A stretch of DNA of 64,000 bases, taken from assembly GCA_036274895.1 (NCBI GenBank), contig DASUEU010000040.1:60035-124034 (forward strand), in the 5' to 3' direction. The position numbers and the translations under genes were made by a program. Of the stretch, positions 46,169 through 54,240 are shown in pieces. The notes under the pieces were generated by a model, which worked only from the letters and a program-made list of their open reading frames with translations, was not told where the DNA came from and did not search any database. This stretch comes from CALMKX01 sp036274895 (GTDB taxonomy: Bacteria > Acidobacteriota > Thermoanaerobaculia > Multivoradales > SZUA-115). The first letter of the stretch is position 1; every line of letters begins with the position of its first letter.

Positions 46169-46810
46169 TTATGGCTCTTCCACGTCCTCCCAGGCGACGG
46201 TCGCCGGGGGCGTGAAGAGCTCGGTGCCAGGCAGGGGAGAGTAGCGGGAGATCACGAAGCGAGTGAGGTTGCCCTCGCGGTCGCGGTACTCGAGGCCGCT
46301 GACCACGCCGGCGGCGTGGTCCAGGGTGAGGGTGGCCTCGGTGATCGAGGAGAGAGGCTGCAGGGGCACCAGGTGGATGCGCACCTGGCCCAGGGGGAGG
46401 GGCTCGGCGCGCGCCCGGTAGCGCTTCGAAAGCTCCGCGACGCCCAGCAGCAGGAGGTCCAGGCCCGGCTCCTCCCTTCCCACGATGCGCTGCCGCTTGC
46501 CCACGCCGTCCTGCTCGCTCCAGTAGTGGGCGAGGTTGCCGCAGACCAGGAAGCTCTTGGGGTAGGGCGCTCCGTAGTCCCAGCGCAGGCAGTCGGGCAG
46601 CGACAGCGCCAGGCGGCCGGTCTCCTTCTCGCCCTGGGCGAAGCCGGCGGGGATGTAGACCTGCTCGAAGTCCGCGACCCGCGGTCCGCTGCCGGCGAAC
46701 TGCGCCCGCACTTCGGAGAGGGCCTGCCAGGGGTCGGGAGGAGGGGCAGCGGCGGCGGGGAGGGCAAGCAGCGCGAGGGCGGCGAGGGCTCGGACGAGGC
46801 GGCGCGTCAT
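46169..46810 (-). CDS. LolA-like outer-membrane lipoprotein carrier
   Basis: 213 residues from ATG 46810 with a signal peptide (1-22). The mature part has the LolA open-barrel pattern: ARFAG... (here VRAQFAGSG), FEQVYIPAG, ETGRLALSLPDCLRWDY, PYPKSFLVCGNLAHYW and LTLDHAAGVVSGLEYRD. LolA shuttles lipoproteins across the periplasm. The sequence is divergent from the E. coli protein, so a related LolA-like function is possible. It is followed by yjbQ after 7 bp. Confidence 0.75.
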   Translation of the reverse strand: MTRRLVRALAALALLALPAAAAPPPDPWQALSEVRAQFAGSGPRVADFEQVYIPAGFAQGEKETGRLALSLPDCLRWDYGAPYPKSFLVCGNLAHYWSEQDGVGKRQRIVGREEPGLDLLLLGVAELSKRYRARAEPLPLGQVRIHLVPLQPLSSITEATLTLDHAAGVVSGLEYRDREGNLTRFVISRYSPLPGTELFTPPATVAWEDVEEP

Positions 46811-46841
46811 GCCCCCGACGCTAGCAGGAATCAGTGTCCCC

Positions 46842-46872
46842 GTAGGGGCGGCCCCCCGTGGCCGCCCTCTTC
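46842..46872. repeat. GTAGGGGCGG-type dispersed repeat
   Basis: The sequence GTAGGGGCGG followed by CCC, CGTG and GGCCGCCCTC occurs at 46842-46872 between the LolA-like gene and DUF885. A related copy (GTAGGGGCGG, CCCGCGTG, TCGGCCCTC) occurs at 17980-18008 ahead of kdsB. Such short G+C-rich elements are common between genes in this kind of genome. Confidence 0.45.
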
Positions 46873-46881
46873 GCCGCACCC

Positions 46882-48627
46882 CTACTGCGCCGCGATCCAG
46901 GCGTCCATCTGAGTCTCGAGCACATCGAGGGTCAGGGTGCCGTTGGCCAGCACGGCGTCGTGGAAGGCGCGCAGGTCGAACTTCTCGCCCAGGGCTCGCT
47001 CGGCGCGAGTGCGCAGCTCGCGGATCTTGAGCTCGCCCATCTTGTAGGAGAGGGCCTGCCCGGGCCAGGAGATGTAGCGGTCGGTCTCGGTGGTGACCTC
47101 GTGGATGGGCAGGGCGGTGCGGGTGGCCAGGTAGTCGATGGCCTGCTGGCGGCTCCAGCCGAAAGCGTGCAGGCCGGTGTCCACCACCAGGCGGCAGGCC
47201 CGCCACATCTCGTAGGTGAGGCGGCCGAAGTTGGTGTAGGGATCCGGATAGATGCCCATCTCCTGGCCCAGCCACTCGGTGTAAAGGGCCCAGCCCTCGC
47301 CGAAGGCGTTGACGTAGAGGTAGCGGCGGAACTTCGGCAGGCCGGTCAGCTCACGGGTGAGCACGGTCTGGAGGTGATGCCCGGGCACCGCCTCGTGGAG
47401 GGTCAGAGAGGGCAGGGTGTAGAGGGGGCGCTTGTCCAGGGCGTAGGTGTTCACCCAGTAGAGGCCCGGCCGGGTGCTGTTGTCCGGGGCCTCGACGTAG
47501 CGGCCGGAGGTGTACTTGGGGGCGATGTCGGCCGGCACCGGCTCGACGCCGTAGGGCTGGCGGGGCAGCCGCCCGAAGTAGGCCGGCAGCTTGCCGTCGA
47601 TCTTCTTGGCCAGGTAGGAGGCCTCCTTGAGCAGCTCCTCGGGGGTCTTGGCGTAGAAACGGGGGTCCGTGCGCAGCATCGCCAGGAACTCGGCGAAGGT
47701 GCCGGTGAAGCCGGTCTGGCGGATCACCGCGTCCATCTCGGCCTGGATCCGCGCCACCTCTTGCAACCCCAGCTCGTGCACCTGCTCGGGAGTGAGGTCG
47801 AGGGTGGTGTAGTGGCGCACCAGGAAGGCGTAGTACTCGCGGCCCCGCGGCAGCTCGGAGGCGCCGATGGTGGTGCGGGCGCCGGGGATGTAGCGCTCGG
47901 TGATGAAGGTGTGGAAGGCGCGATAGGCCGACACCACCTGATCGCGGATCACCCGCTTGGCCTCCTCGGCCAGCCGCTGCATCTCCACCGCCGGCAGCTG
48001 GGCGGGCACCTTGGCGAAGGGCCGGTAGAACACGCTCTTCGTGGGCTCGTCCACCAGGTGCGGGGTGATCGTCGACTCGAAGCCGGTGAACACCGCCCGG
48101 GGCGGCGTGAAGCCCGCCTCGAGGCCCTCGGCGAGCAGGGCGGTCTGCTGGGCGAAGTAGGTGGGCAGGGCGCGCAGCCGGGCGAGGTAGTTCTGGTAGT
48201 CCTTCACGGTGGCGAAGGGCATGTTGTCGGCCAGGCGGGCGAGGTCGTTGTGGAAGCCTCCCTCGGCGGTGAGCGACATGCGCCAGGTGCCGAAGCCGTG
48301 CTCGATGACGTCGCCCTCGAGCTGGCGGCGGAACAGGTCGAGGGAGACCTGGTCGACCGGCCCCAGGGCCGCGCGGTCGATGGCGGTGGCCCGGGCGAGG
48401 AAGCTCTTGGTCTTCTCGTGCCGCCGCTCGATGTCGGCGCGGCTCATCGCGGGGAGCCGGTCGTTGTAGCGGTGGTCGCCCACGGCCGTGGCGGCCAGGG
48501 GGTGCTCGGCCATGGCCCACTCCCAGGCCTCGTCGAAGAGTCCGTGCAGGGCCAGCGCGGCATCCTCGGCGCGAGCGGTGGGGGTGATGAGGGCGAGGGC
48601 GAGGGCGACTCCTACCAACGGCTTCAT
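46882..48627 (-). CDS. DUF885 family zinc peptidase-like protein, secreted
   Basis: 581 residues with a signal peptide (1-20). The DUF885 core is clear; the metal motif H-E-A-x-P-G-H-H is present in TLHEAVPGHHLQT (about residue 410), with GEGWALYTEWLGQEMG about 40 residues later completing the site. These are thermolysin-like periplasmic or secreted peptidases of unknown substrate. It overlaps the DUF6498 gene by 4 bp (ATGA). Confidence 0.85.
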   Translation of the reverse strand: MKPLVGVALALALITPTARAEDAALALHGLFDEAWEWAMAEHPLAATAVGDHRYNDRLPAMSRADIERRHEKTKSFLARATAIDRAALGPVDQVSLDLFRRQLEGDVIEHGFGTWRMSLTAEGGFHNDLARLADNMPFATVKDYQNYLARLRALPTYFAQQTALLAEGLEAGFTPPRAVFTGFESTITPHLVDEPTKSVFYRPFAKVPAQLPAVEMQRLAEEAKRVIRDQVVSAYRAFHTFITERYIPGARTTIGASELPRGREYYAFLVRHYTTLDLTPEQVHELGLQEVARIQAEMDAVIRQTGFTGTFAEFLAMLRTDPRFYAKTPEELLKEASYLAKKIDGKLPAYFGRLPRQPYGVEPVPADIAPKYTSGRYVEAPDNSTRPGLYWVNTYALDKRPLYTLPSLTLHEAVPGHHLQTVLTRELTGLPKFRRYLYVNAFGEGWALYTEWLGQEMGIYPDPYTNFGRLTYEMWRACRLVVDTGLHAFGWSRQQAIDYLATRTALPIHEVTTETDRYISWPGQALSYKMGELKIRELRTRAERALGEKFDLRAFHDAVLANGTLTLDVLETQMDAWIAAQ

Positions 48628-49415
48628 GTGCGATCCTCCGGGGAGATCTCTTCTTCGTCGCGGGCCGCCAGCGCGAGGTCCCGCTCGGTCTCGCGTTTCC
48701 AGAAGGCATCGAAGCTTTCATCCTTGGGGCCGCGGGCAGTGGAGCTTTTTGGGATCACCTTGCCGATCCAGGACACGCAGCCCGGGGGCCGGTTCGGGTC
48801 CTGCTTGGCAGCGGGCAGGAAGTTGGCGAGGTCGACCAGGGTCTTCAAGGCCACGAACACCCAGAAAAAGCTCGTCGGCCGGTTGGTCATGGCGGCCACG
48901 CCCATGCCGAAGATCAGGGCCAGGTGGACCACGAACACCCGGCCGAGCCGCCGCTTGGTGAAGTCGAGCAGGCGGGCGAAGGGCCAGCTTCGCAGCGAGC
49001 CGTAGTCGTAGCCGAAGCTCACCAGCTCGAGCACGGCCACCGCCGCGACACCTTGGAGGACCTGCGAGAGGGCCGGCATCTCTTTGAAGAAGGCCAGCAC
49101 CAGCGCGGCCATGAAGATGCCGTGGACGAGGGTGAAGATCAGCGAGGCCGAGCGGTACTCGGCCAGCAGCACCGAGCCGCCGCGCAACGAAGCGCTCATC
49201 ATCCCCTTCTGCTGGATGTGGGAACGCATGTGGCCGAGCTTGTGGGTCCAGCGGTAATGGAGCGAGATGCGGCTGGCAGTGGTGAAGGTGGTGAACAGAT
49301 TCTCCACCCAGTACAGCAGGAAGGCGGTGGAGAGGGACCAGTCGCCGAAGAACACTCCCGCGGCCGGCACGGCGTTCAAGCCCAGGGACTGGAGGAGGCG
49401 GAGGAGGGCGGCCAT
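48624..49415 (-). CDS. DUF6498 membrane protein
   Basis: 263 residues from ATG 49415. About six membrane helices, with the family's opening (LQSLGLNAVPAAGVFF...LYWVENLFTTF) and the C-terminal KTLVDLANFLPAAK helix. The function is unknown. A charged tail of about 35 residues follows. The gene overlaps DUF885 by 4 bp, so the two may form a functional pair. Confidence 0.8.
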   Translation of the reverse strand: MAALLRLLQSLGLNAVPAAGVFFGDWSLSTAFLLYWVENLFTTFTTASRISLHYRWTHKLGHMRSHIQQKGMMSASLRGGSVLLAEYRSASLIFTLVHGIFMAALVLAFFKEMPALSQVLQGVAAVAVLELVSFGYDYGSLRSWPFARLLDFTKRRLGRVFVVHLALIFGMGVAAMTNRPTSFFWVFVALKTLVDLANFLPAAKQDPNRPPGCVSWIGKVIPKSSTARGPKDESFDAFWKRETERDLALAARDEEEISPEDRT

Positions 49416-49545
49416 CGAAGGGGGAGTCGGTGGTGATCGCGCCAAGACTATCCCAAGGCGTTGGGGCTGGGCTGCTAGACTTTCGCCCCGCAAGCATCTG
49501 CAAGGCTGTCTGGCTCCGTAACCGCGCGAAGGGGAGAGGCTCGAG

Positions 49546-50244
49546 ATGGGTGACGTTCAACGGCAGCCGCGAGAGGTCTTCATCACCGGCGCCACCGGCT
49601 ACCTGGGCCGCGACCTGGTGCCCATCCTGGCCCTGCGCGGGCATCGGGTGCGGGCCCTGGTGCGCCCGGGCTCGGAGTGGAAGGTGCCCCCCGGCTGCAC
49701 CATGGTCAAGGCCGATCCCTTGATCGGCGAGCTCTTCCGCGACGCCATCCACCCCGGCGACACCTTCATCCAGCTGGTCGGCACGCCCAAGCCGGCGCCA
49801 TGGAAGGGGCGGCAGTTCCTCGAGGTGGACCTGGCTTCGGCCCGCGAGTCGGTGATGATGGCCGCCGAGGTCGGGGTGGCCCACTTCATCTACGTCAGCG
49901 TGGCCCAGCCGGCGCCGGTGATGAAGAGCTACATCGCCGTGCGCCAGGAGGTGGAGAGGATGATCCGCGCCTCCGGCCTGCCGGCGACCATCCTCCGGCC
50001 CTGGTACGTGGTCGGCCCGTTCCATCGCTGGCCCCTGCTGTTCTCGCCTGTCTACCGCCTTCTCGAGCGCCTCCCCGAGACCCGCGAGACCGCCCGTCGC
50101 CTCGCCCTGGTCACCCTGCCCCAGATGCACGCCGCGCTGGTCGCCGCCGTGGAAGATCCGGCGACGGAGCTTCGCATCGTCGACGTGGCCGCCATCCGGG
50201 CGACGCCCCTGCCACCGGAGCTGCTGTCCTCACCCGCGCGGTAG
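49546..50244 (+). CDS. NAD(P)-binding epimerase/NmrA-like protein
   Basis: 232 residues. The nucleotide-binding motif GATGYLGRDL is at the N-terminus (about 15-24), and VSVAQPAPVMKSYIAVR supplies the Tyr-x3-Lys-like region of atypical SDRs, though here it reads SYIAVR. RPWYVVGP follows. It resembles complex I assembly/NDUFA9-like or NmrA-type sugar epimerases. The last 15 bp overlap the convergent gene. Substrate unknown. Confidence 0.75.
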   Translation: MGDVQRQPREVFITGATGYLGRDLVPILALRGHRVRALVRPGSEWKVPPGCTMVKADPLIGELFRDAIHPGDTFIQLVGTPKPAPWKGRQFLEVDLASARESVMMAAEVGVAHFIYVSVAQPAPVMKSYIAVRQEVERMIRASGLPATILRPWYVVGPFHRWPLLFSPVYRLLERLPETRETARRLALVTLPQMHAALVAAVEDPATELRIVDVAAIRATPLPPELLSSPAR

Positions 50245-50880
50245 CAGCAGGCGAAGCGAGGCAGTGGCGGCGCGGCGGTCGATGTTGAGCCAGACCTCGC
50301 CGCCGGCCTCCTGCACCACTTGACGCAGGGCGGGCTGGCCGCCCAGGCCGCCCGAGAGCAGGGTGCCGTGGGCCTCGCGCAGCCGCCAGAGCTGGGGCTC
50401 GTCGGCCGGCCAGGCGAGGTCGATCACCGCCAGCTCCTCGTGCCAGCGGGTGCGGGCCGCCAGGCGCGAGACGGCGAAATCCCGCCGCAGCCGCGCCAGG
50501 GCGCCGAGCAGGGCCCCCGTGAGGGCGGCGGCCCCGCTCAGCCGCGCTTCGATCACCGGCCCTTCCAGCTGGATCTCGAGCTCTAGCTCCCGCCGCGCCT
50601 CTCGCGTCACCTCCGCGATCACCTCGGCCAGGGTGCGCTGGCCCCGGCGCCCGCGGGGCGGGGTTGGGAAGAGGGTGGCGAGCTGATCGACCAGCTGCGA
50701 GAGCCTCTCGGCGTCCTCGACCAGGGCGGCGCGCAGCCGGGCCGAGGGCTCGCTCTCGCCCGCTCCGGCGGCCAGCTCGAGGGTCTCGGCGGCGGCGCGC
50801 AGGCTCGCCACCGTGCCGCGGAACTGCCGCAGCAACAGCTCGGGATCGGGCCGGGGTGCCGCAGGTGCCTTCGGGCTCAA
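50230..50880 (-). CDS. Degenerate histidine-kinase-like protein
   Basis: 216 residues from a TTG that overlaps the receiver gene's stop (TTGA). Residues about 18-65 form a helix pair like a DHp domain (FRGTVASLRAAAETLEL...LRAALVEDAERLSQLVDQL) but there is no His at the phosphorylation site. The rest follows the ATPase fold; the end (LSGGLGGQPALRQVVQEAGGEVWL) copies the G2 region of real kinases, while the N box and DxGxG are missing. It is probably a non-catalytic adapter, inhibitor or phosphotransfer partner of the receiver. Confidence 0.65.
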   Translation of the reverse strand: MSPKAPAAPRPDPELLLRQFRGTVASLRAAAETLELAAGAGESEPSARLRAALVEDAERLSQLVDQLATLFPTPPRGRRGQRTLAEVIAEVTREARRELELEIQLEGPVIEARLSGAAALTGALLGALARLRRDFAVSRLAARTRWHEELAVIDLAWPADEPQLWRLREAHGTLLSGGLGGQPALRQVVQEAGGEVWLNIDRRAATASLRLLLPRG

Positions 50881-51257
50881 GGGGGGGAGCCTCCCAGGCA
50901 GCCGGCGATGGTGGCGATCAGCTCGCGGGTGGAGAAGGGCTTGGTGACGTAGAGGTCGGCCCCCTGCTCGAGGCCGCGCAGGCGTTCGGCGTCGCGCCCG
51001 CGTGCCGTCAGCAGGATGATCTTGAGGTGGGTCAGCTCGGGCTGCTCGCGCAGGCGGCGGCAGACCTCGTAACCGTCGATGCCGGGCAGCATCACGTCCA
51101 GCAGCACCAGCGCCGGGGGCCGGGCCTCGACGGCGGCGAGGGCCTCCTCCCCGTCGCGGGCGACCACCACCTCGTAGCCGTGCTGGGCGAGCAGGAACTC
51201 GAGGGAGAGCACGATGTTGGGCTCGTCCTCGACGATCAGGATGCGCTCTCGGCTCAT
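50877..51257 (-). CDS. Stand-alone receiver (CheY-like) response regulator
   Basis: 126 residues, receiver only. Acidic pocket E10/D11, phospho-acceptor D54 in LVLLDVMLPGIDG, LLTARG and the Lys in YVTKPFS are all present. There is no output domain, so it must act by protein binding. It lies 3 bp downstream of the SSS-histidine kinase and overlaps the degenerate-kinase gene by 4 bp, so the three probably form one signalling unit. Confidence 0.92.
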   Translation of the reverse strand: MSRERILIVEDEPNIVLSLEFLLAQHGYEVVVARDGEEALAAVEARPPALVLLDVMLPGIDGYEVCRRLREQPELTHLKIILLTARGRDAERLRGLEQGADLYVTKPFSTRELIATIAGCLGGSPP

Positions 51258-51260
51258 GCT

Positions 51261-53993
51261 TCACGCTCCCAAGAGTAGGGGGATCGGCTGCGGGGCATCG
51301 GCTGCCCGGGTGGGCAAGGAGACCAGGAAGAGGGCGCCCCCTTCGGCGGCATCCTCCACCCAGATCCGGCCGCCGTGCCGGGCGACGATGCGACGGGTGA
51401 TGGCGAGGCCCAGACCGGTGCCGGCCTGGCGGCCGGAGACCGGACGAGCGATCTGTCGGAACTTCTCGAAGATGGCTTCGCGCTCGGTGGGCGGCACTCC
51501 AGGGCCGTTGTCCTCGACGCCGAGCAGCAGCTCGCCGCGCCGGCGCTGGACCGAGACCGCCACGTGCCCGGTGGCGGCCGGGCAGAAGCGCACGGCGTTC
51601 GACACCAGGTTGATCACCACCTGGATCAGACGGTCGCGATCGCCCGCCACCGGCGGCAGACCCATCGGGGCGGTGACCTCGATTTCCACCCCGCGGCTGG
51701 CCGCCAGCTGATCGAGGGCGGCCACACCGTCGGCCACCACTTCGGCGAGGTCCACCGGCTCAGCCACCATCCGCTCCTCCTTGCCCTCCAGGCGGGCGAG
51801 GTCGAGCAGGTCGTGGATCAGCCGCGAGAGCCGCTCGTTCTCCTTGGCGATCACGCGCAGGAACTCGCTGCGCTTCTCGGTGTCGAGCTCGGGGTTGTCG
51901 TGGAGGATCTCGGCGAAGGCGCGGATGGCGGTGAGTGGTGTGCGCAGCTCGTGGGCCATGGTCGAGAGGAAGTCGTCCTTCAGGCGATCGAGCTCGCGCA
52001 GCTGCTCGTTGACCCGCCGCAGCTCAGCGCTCGCCGTCTCCAGCTCCTGGGACTTCTCGGCCAGCTCCCGGCTGGCGGCGATCACCCGCGAGGTCTCGTC
52101 GAGCAGCTCGACCACCTCGCCGACGTCGAGGGTCTTCTCCTGCGCCACACTGGCCAGAGCCACCCGCGCCGAGGCCGCGCCGGTGGTGCCGGCGAGCAGG
52201 CGCTCGGCGAAGGCGATCAGCTCGGGGTGGGCCTGGCCCATGTGGTCGAGGTCCACGCCCTGCTCGTCGGCCCAGGCCTGGAGGGCCCGCTCGGTCCTCT
52301 CTTCGCCCAGGAAGCGGGAGAGCAGGGCACGCAGGGAGGCGACCGGAGCGTCGGCGCTCCACACCGGCACCTCGACCTCGCCGCGGTAGCGGAAGACGTC
52401 GACGAAGCGCCGGGCCTGGCGTTCCTCGACCGGCCCCGGCGCGGCCAGCGAGGACACGCCGACAAAGGCGACCACGTTGACCAACAGGCTCCAGGTGAGG
52501 GAGTGCGAGAGGGGGTCGAGGCCGTCCAGGCCGAAGAGGGCGTGGGGTCGCAGCCACGAGAGCCCCAGTGGCCCCTCGCTCAGGAACGAGGCCGGCAGGC
52601 GGCCGGTGGCCACCAGGCTGGGCAGGGGCAGGGTGTAGGCCCAGACCGCGAAGCCGCCGATCAACCCGGCGAGGGCGCCGCGGCGGGTGGCCCCGGCCCA
52701 GTAGAGGCCGCCCAGGGTGGCCGGGGCGAGCTGGGCCACCGCCGCGAACGAGACCAGCCCGATCGAGATCAGCGAGGCGCCGACGCCGGCCGAGATGGCG
52801 TAGAGGTGACCGAGCAGCAGCACGGCGACGATCGCCAGCCGGCGGGAGATCAAGAGGGGCTGGCGGAAGTCGCCGCCCACCGAGCCGCTGCGCTGCAAGA
52901 GCACCGGCAGCACGAGGTCGTTGGCCACCATGTTGGAGATCGCCAGGCTCTCGACGATGACCATGCTGGTGGCCGCCGACAACCCGCCCAGGAAGACCAG
53001 CACGGCGAGCTCGGCGCGGTCGGCCGAGAGCGGTAGCAGCAGCACGAAGGTGTCTCCCGAGGCCCCGGCGGTGGCCGGGGACATCCGCCCGGCGAGCGCG
53101 ATGGGCAGCACGAAGACGTTGATCACCAAGAGATACAGGGGCAGCAGCCAGGCCGAGGTGGAGAGGTGCCGCTCGTCGACGTTCTCGACGATGCCGACCT
53201 GGAACTGCCGGGGCAGGAACCAGAAGGCGAGCAGGGAGAGGAAGGTCATCCACGCCCACGCCCCTTCGCTCGCCCCCTGGCGGGAGAGCATCGCCGCCAG
53301 CGCGGGGTCGGCGGCGGCGCGGGCGAAGAGGTCGCCGAAGCCCTCGTAGAGCCCGAAGACCACGAACAGGCCAACGGCCAGGAAGGCCACCAGCTTGACC
53401 AGGGACTCGAAGGCGATGGCCAGCACCAGGCCGGCGTGCTGCTCGGTCAGGTCCACCGAGCGGGTGCCGAAGAGGATGGCGAAGAGGGCGAGCACGGCCG
53501 CCGCCGAGAGGGAGAGCTGCTCGTAGGAGAGGGCCGAGGGGCCGTCGCGAGCGAGCAGCAGCTGGAAGCTGGTGGCCACCGCCTTGAGCTGGAGGGCGAT
53601 GTAGGGCACCGTGCCCACCACCGCCACCACTGCCACCACGGCACCCAGGAAGGCGCTCTTGCCGAAGCGTGAGGCCAGGAAGTCGGCGATCGAGGTCAAC
53701 CTCTCGATCTTGGCGATGCGCAGGATCTTGCGGTAGACCACCCAGCCCAGCGCGCAGGCCAGGGTGGGGCCGAGGTAGATCGGCAGGAAGCCGTAGCCGT
53801 CGGTGGCGGCGCGGCCGACGCTGCCGTAGAAGGTCCAGGCGGTGCAGTAGACGGCCAGCGAGAGGGCGTAGATCCACGGGCTGGCCAGGGGGTTGCGGCC
53901 TGCGGCGGCCTGGCGGTCCCCGCGCCAGGCGATGAAGAACAGCAGCGCGACGTAGGCGAGAGCGATGGCGACCGTCGCGCCGGTGGACCACAC
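51261..53993 (-). CDS. SSS-STAC-histidine kinase (CrbS/CbrA-like)
   Basis: 910 residues from a GTG at 53993. The first about 530 residues are an SSS-type transporter with about 13 membrane helices (SVGRAATDGYGFLPIY, LQLKAVATSFQLLL, GGLYWAGATRRGALAGLIGG). A STAC-like segment (about 570-640) and a coiled coil (about 645-680) lead to HisKA (MAHELRTPLTAIR) and the ATPase domain (INLVSNAVRF, VEDNGPGVPP, GTGLGLAITRRI). In Vibrio and Pseudomonas such kinases (CrbS, CbrA) govern acetate or histidine and carbon use. The adjacent acetate genes support a CrbS-like role. Confidence 0.9.
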   Translation of the reverse strand: MWSTGATVAIALAYVALLFFIAWRGDRQAAAGRNPLASPWIYALSLAVYCTAWTFYGSVGRAATDGYGFLPIYLGPTLACALGWVVYRKILRIAKIERLTSIADFLASRFGKSAFLGAVVAVVAVVGTVPYIALQLKAVATSFQLLLARDGPSALSYEQLSLSAAAVLALFAILFGTRSVDLTEQHAGLVLAIAFESLVKLVAFLAVGLFVVFGLYEGFGDLFARAAADPALAAMLSRQGASEGAWAWMTFLSLLAFWFLPRQFQVGIVENVDERHLSTSAWLLPLYLLVINVFVLPIALAGRMSPATAGASGDTFVLLLPLSADRAELAVLVFLGGLSAATSMVIVESLAISNMVANDLVLPVLLQRSGSVGGDFRQPLLISRRLAIVAVLLLGHLYAISAGVGASLISIGLVSFAAVAQLAPATLGGLYWAGATRRGALAGLIGGFAVWAYTLPLPSLVATGRLPASFLSEGPLGLSWLRPHALFGLDGLDPLSHSLTWSLLVNVVAFVGVSSLAAPGPVEERQARRFVDVFRYRGEVEVPVWSADAPVASLRALLSRFLGEERTERALQAWADEQGVDLDHMGQAHPELIAFAERLLAGTTGAASARVALASVAQEKTLDVGEVVELLDETSRVIAASRELAEKSQELETASAELRRVNEQLRELDRLKDDFLSTMAHELRTPLTAIRAFAEILHDNPELDTEKRSEFLRVIAKENERLSRLIHDLLDLARLEGKEERMVAEPVDLAEVVADGVAALDQLAASRGVEIEVTAPMGLPPVAGDRDRLIQVVINLVSNAVRFCPAATGHVAVSVQRRRGELLLGVEDNGPGVPPTEREAIFEKFRQIARPVSGRQAGTGLGLAITRRIVARHGGRIWVEDAAEGGALFLVSLPTRAADAPQPIPLLLGA

Positions 53994-53999
53994 GGGCGG

Positions 54000-54203
54000 T
54001 CACTCCCCTCGCTTGGGCCGCACCGCGAGCGCGATGGCGAGGATCAGCAAGGCCCAGACAGTGAACAGGTAGACGTAGGGCAGAGGCAGACCCAGCACGG
54101 TCCCCGGGAGCGAGACGCCCGCCAGCGGCGGGGCGTTGAAGCCGAGGGCGCCGAGTAGAAAAAGAGCGACGAGGCGCGCCGAGCGCAGCCGATCGGGGAT
54201 CAT
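54000..54203 (-). CDS. Small two-helix membrane protein upstream of the SSS kinase
   Basis: 67 residues from ATG 54203 (an ATG 24 bp further upstream is possible), two membrane helices (about 8-26 and 38-60), ending AVRPKRGE. The stop is 6 bp before the kinase start. Small proteins at this position are common beside SSS-type kinases and transporters, comparable to the DUF4212 subunit of the symporter below. No family is recognised. Confidence 0.6.
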   Translation of the reverse strand: MIPDRLRSARLVALFLLGALGFNAPPLAGVSLPGTVLGLPLPYVYLFTVWALLILAIALAVRPKRGE

Positions 54204-54240
54204 CGGAGGTTGGGGTGACGGTAGCACAAGGCCCTCGGCC

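Noticed and set aside
46858..49005. 715-codon open frame on the plus strand
   Set aside because: Antisense to DUF885 and DUF6498; repeated Gly/Val/Leu/Glu composition is typical of a shadow frame.
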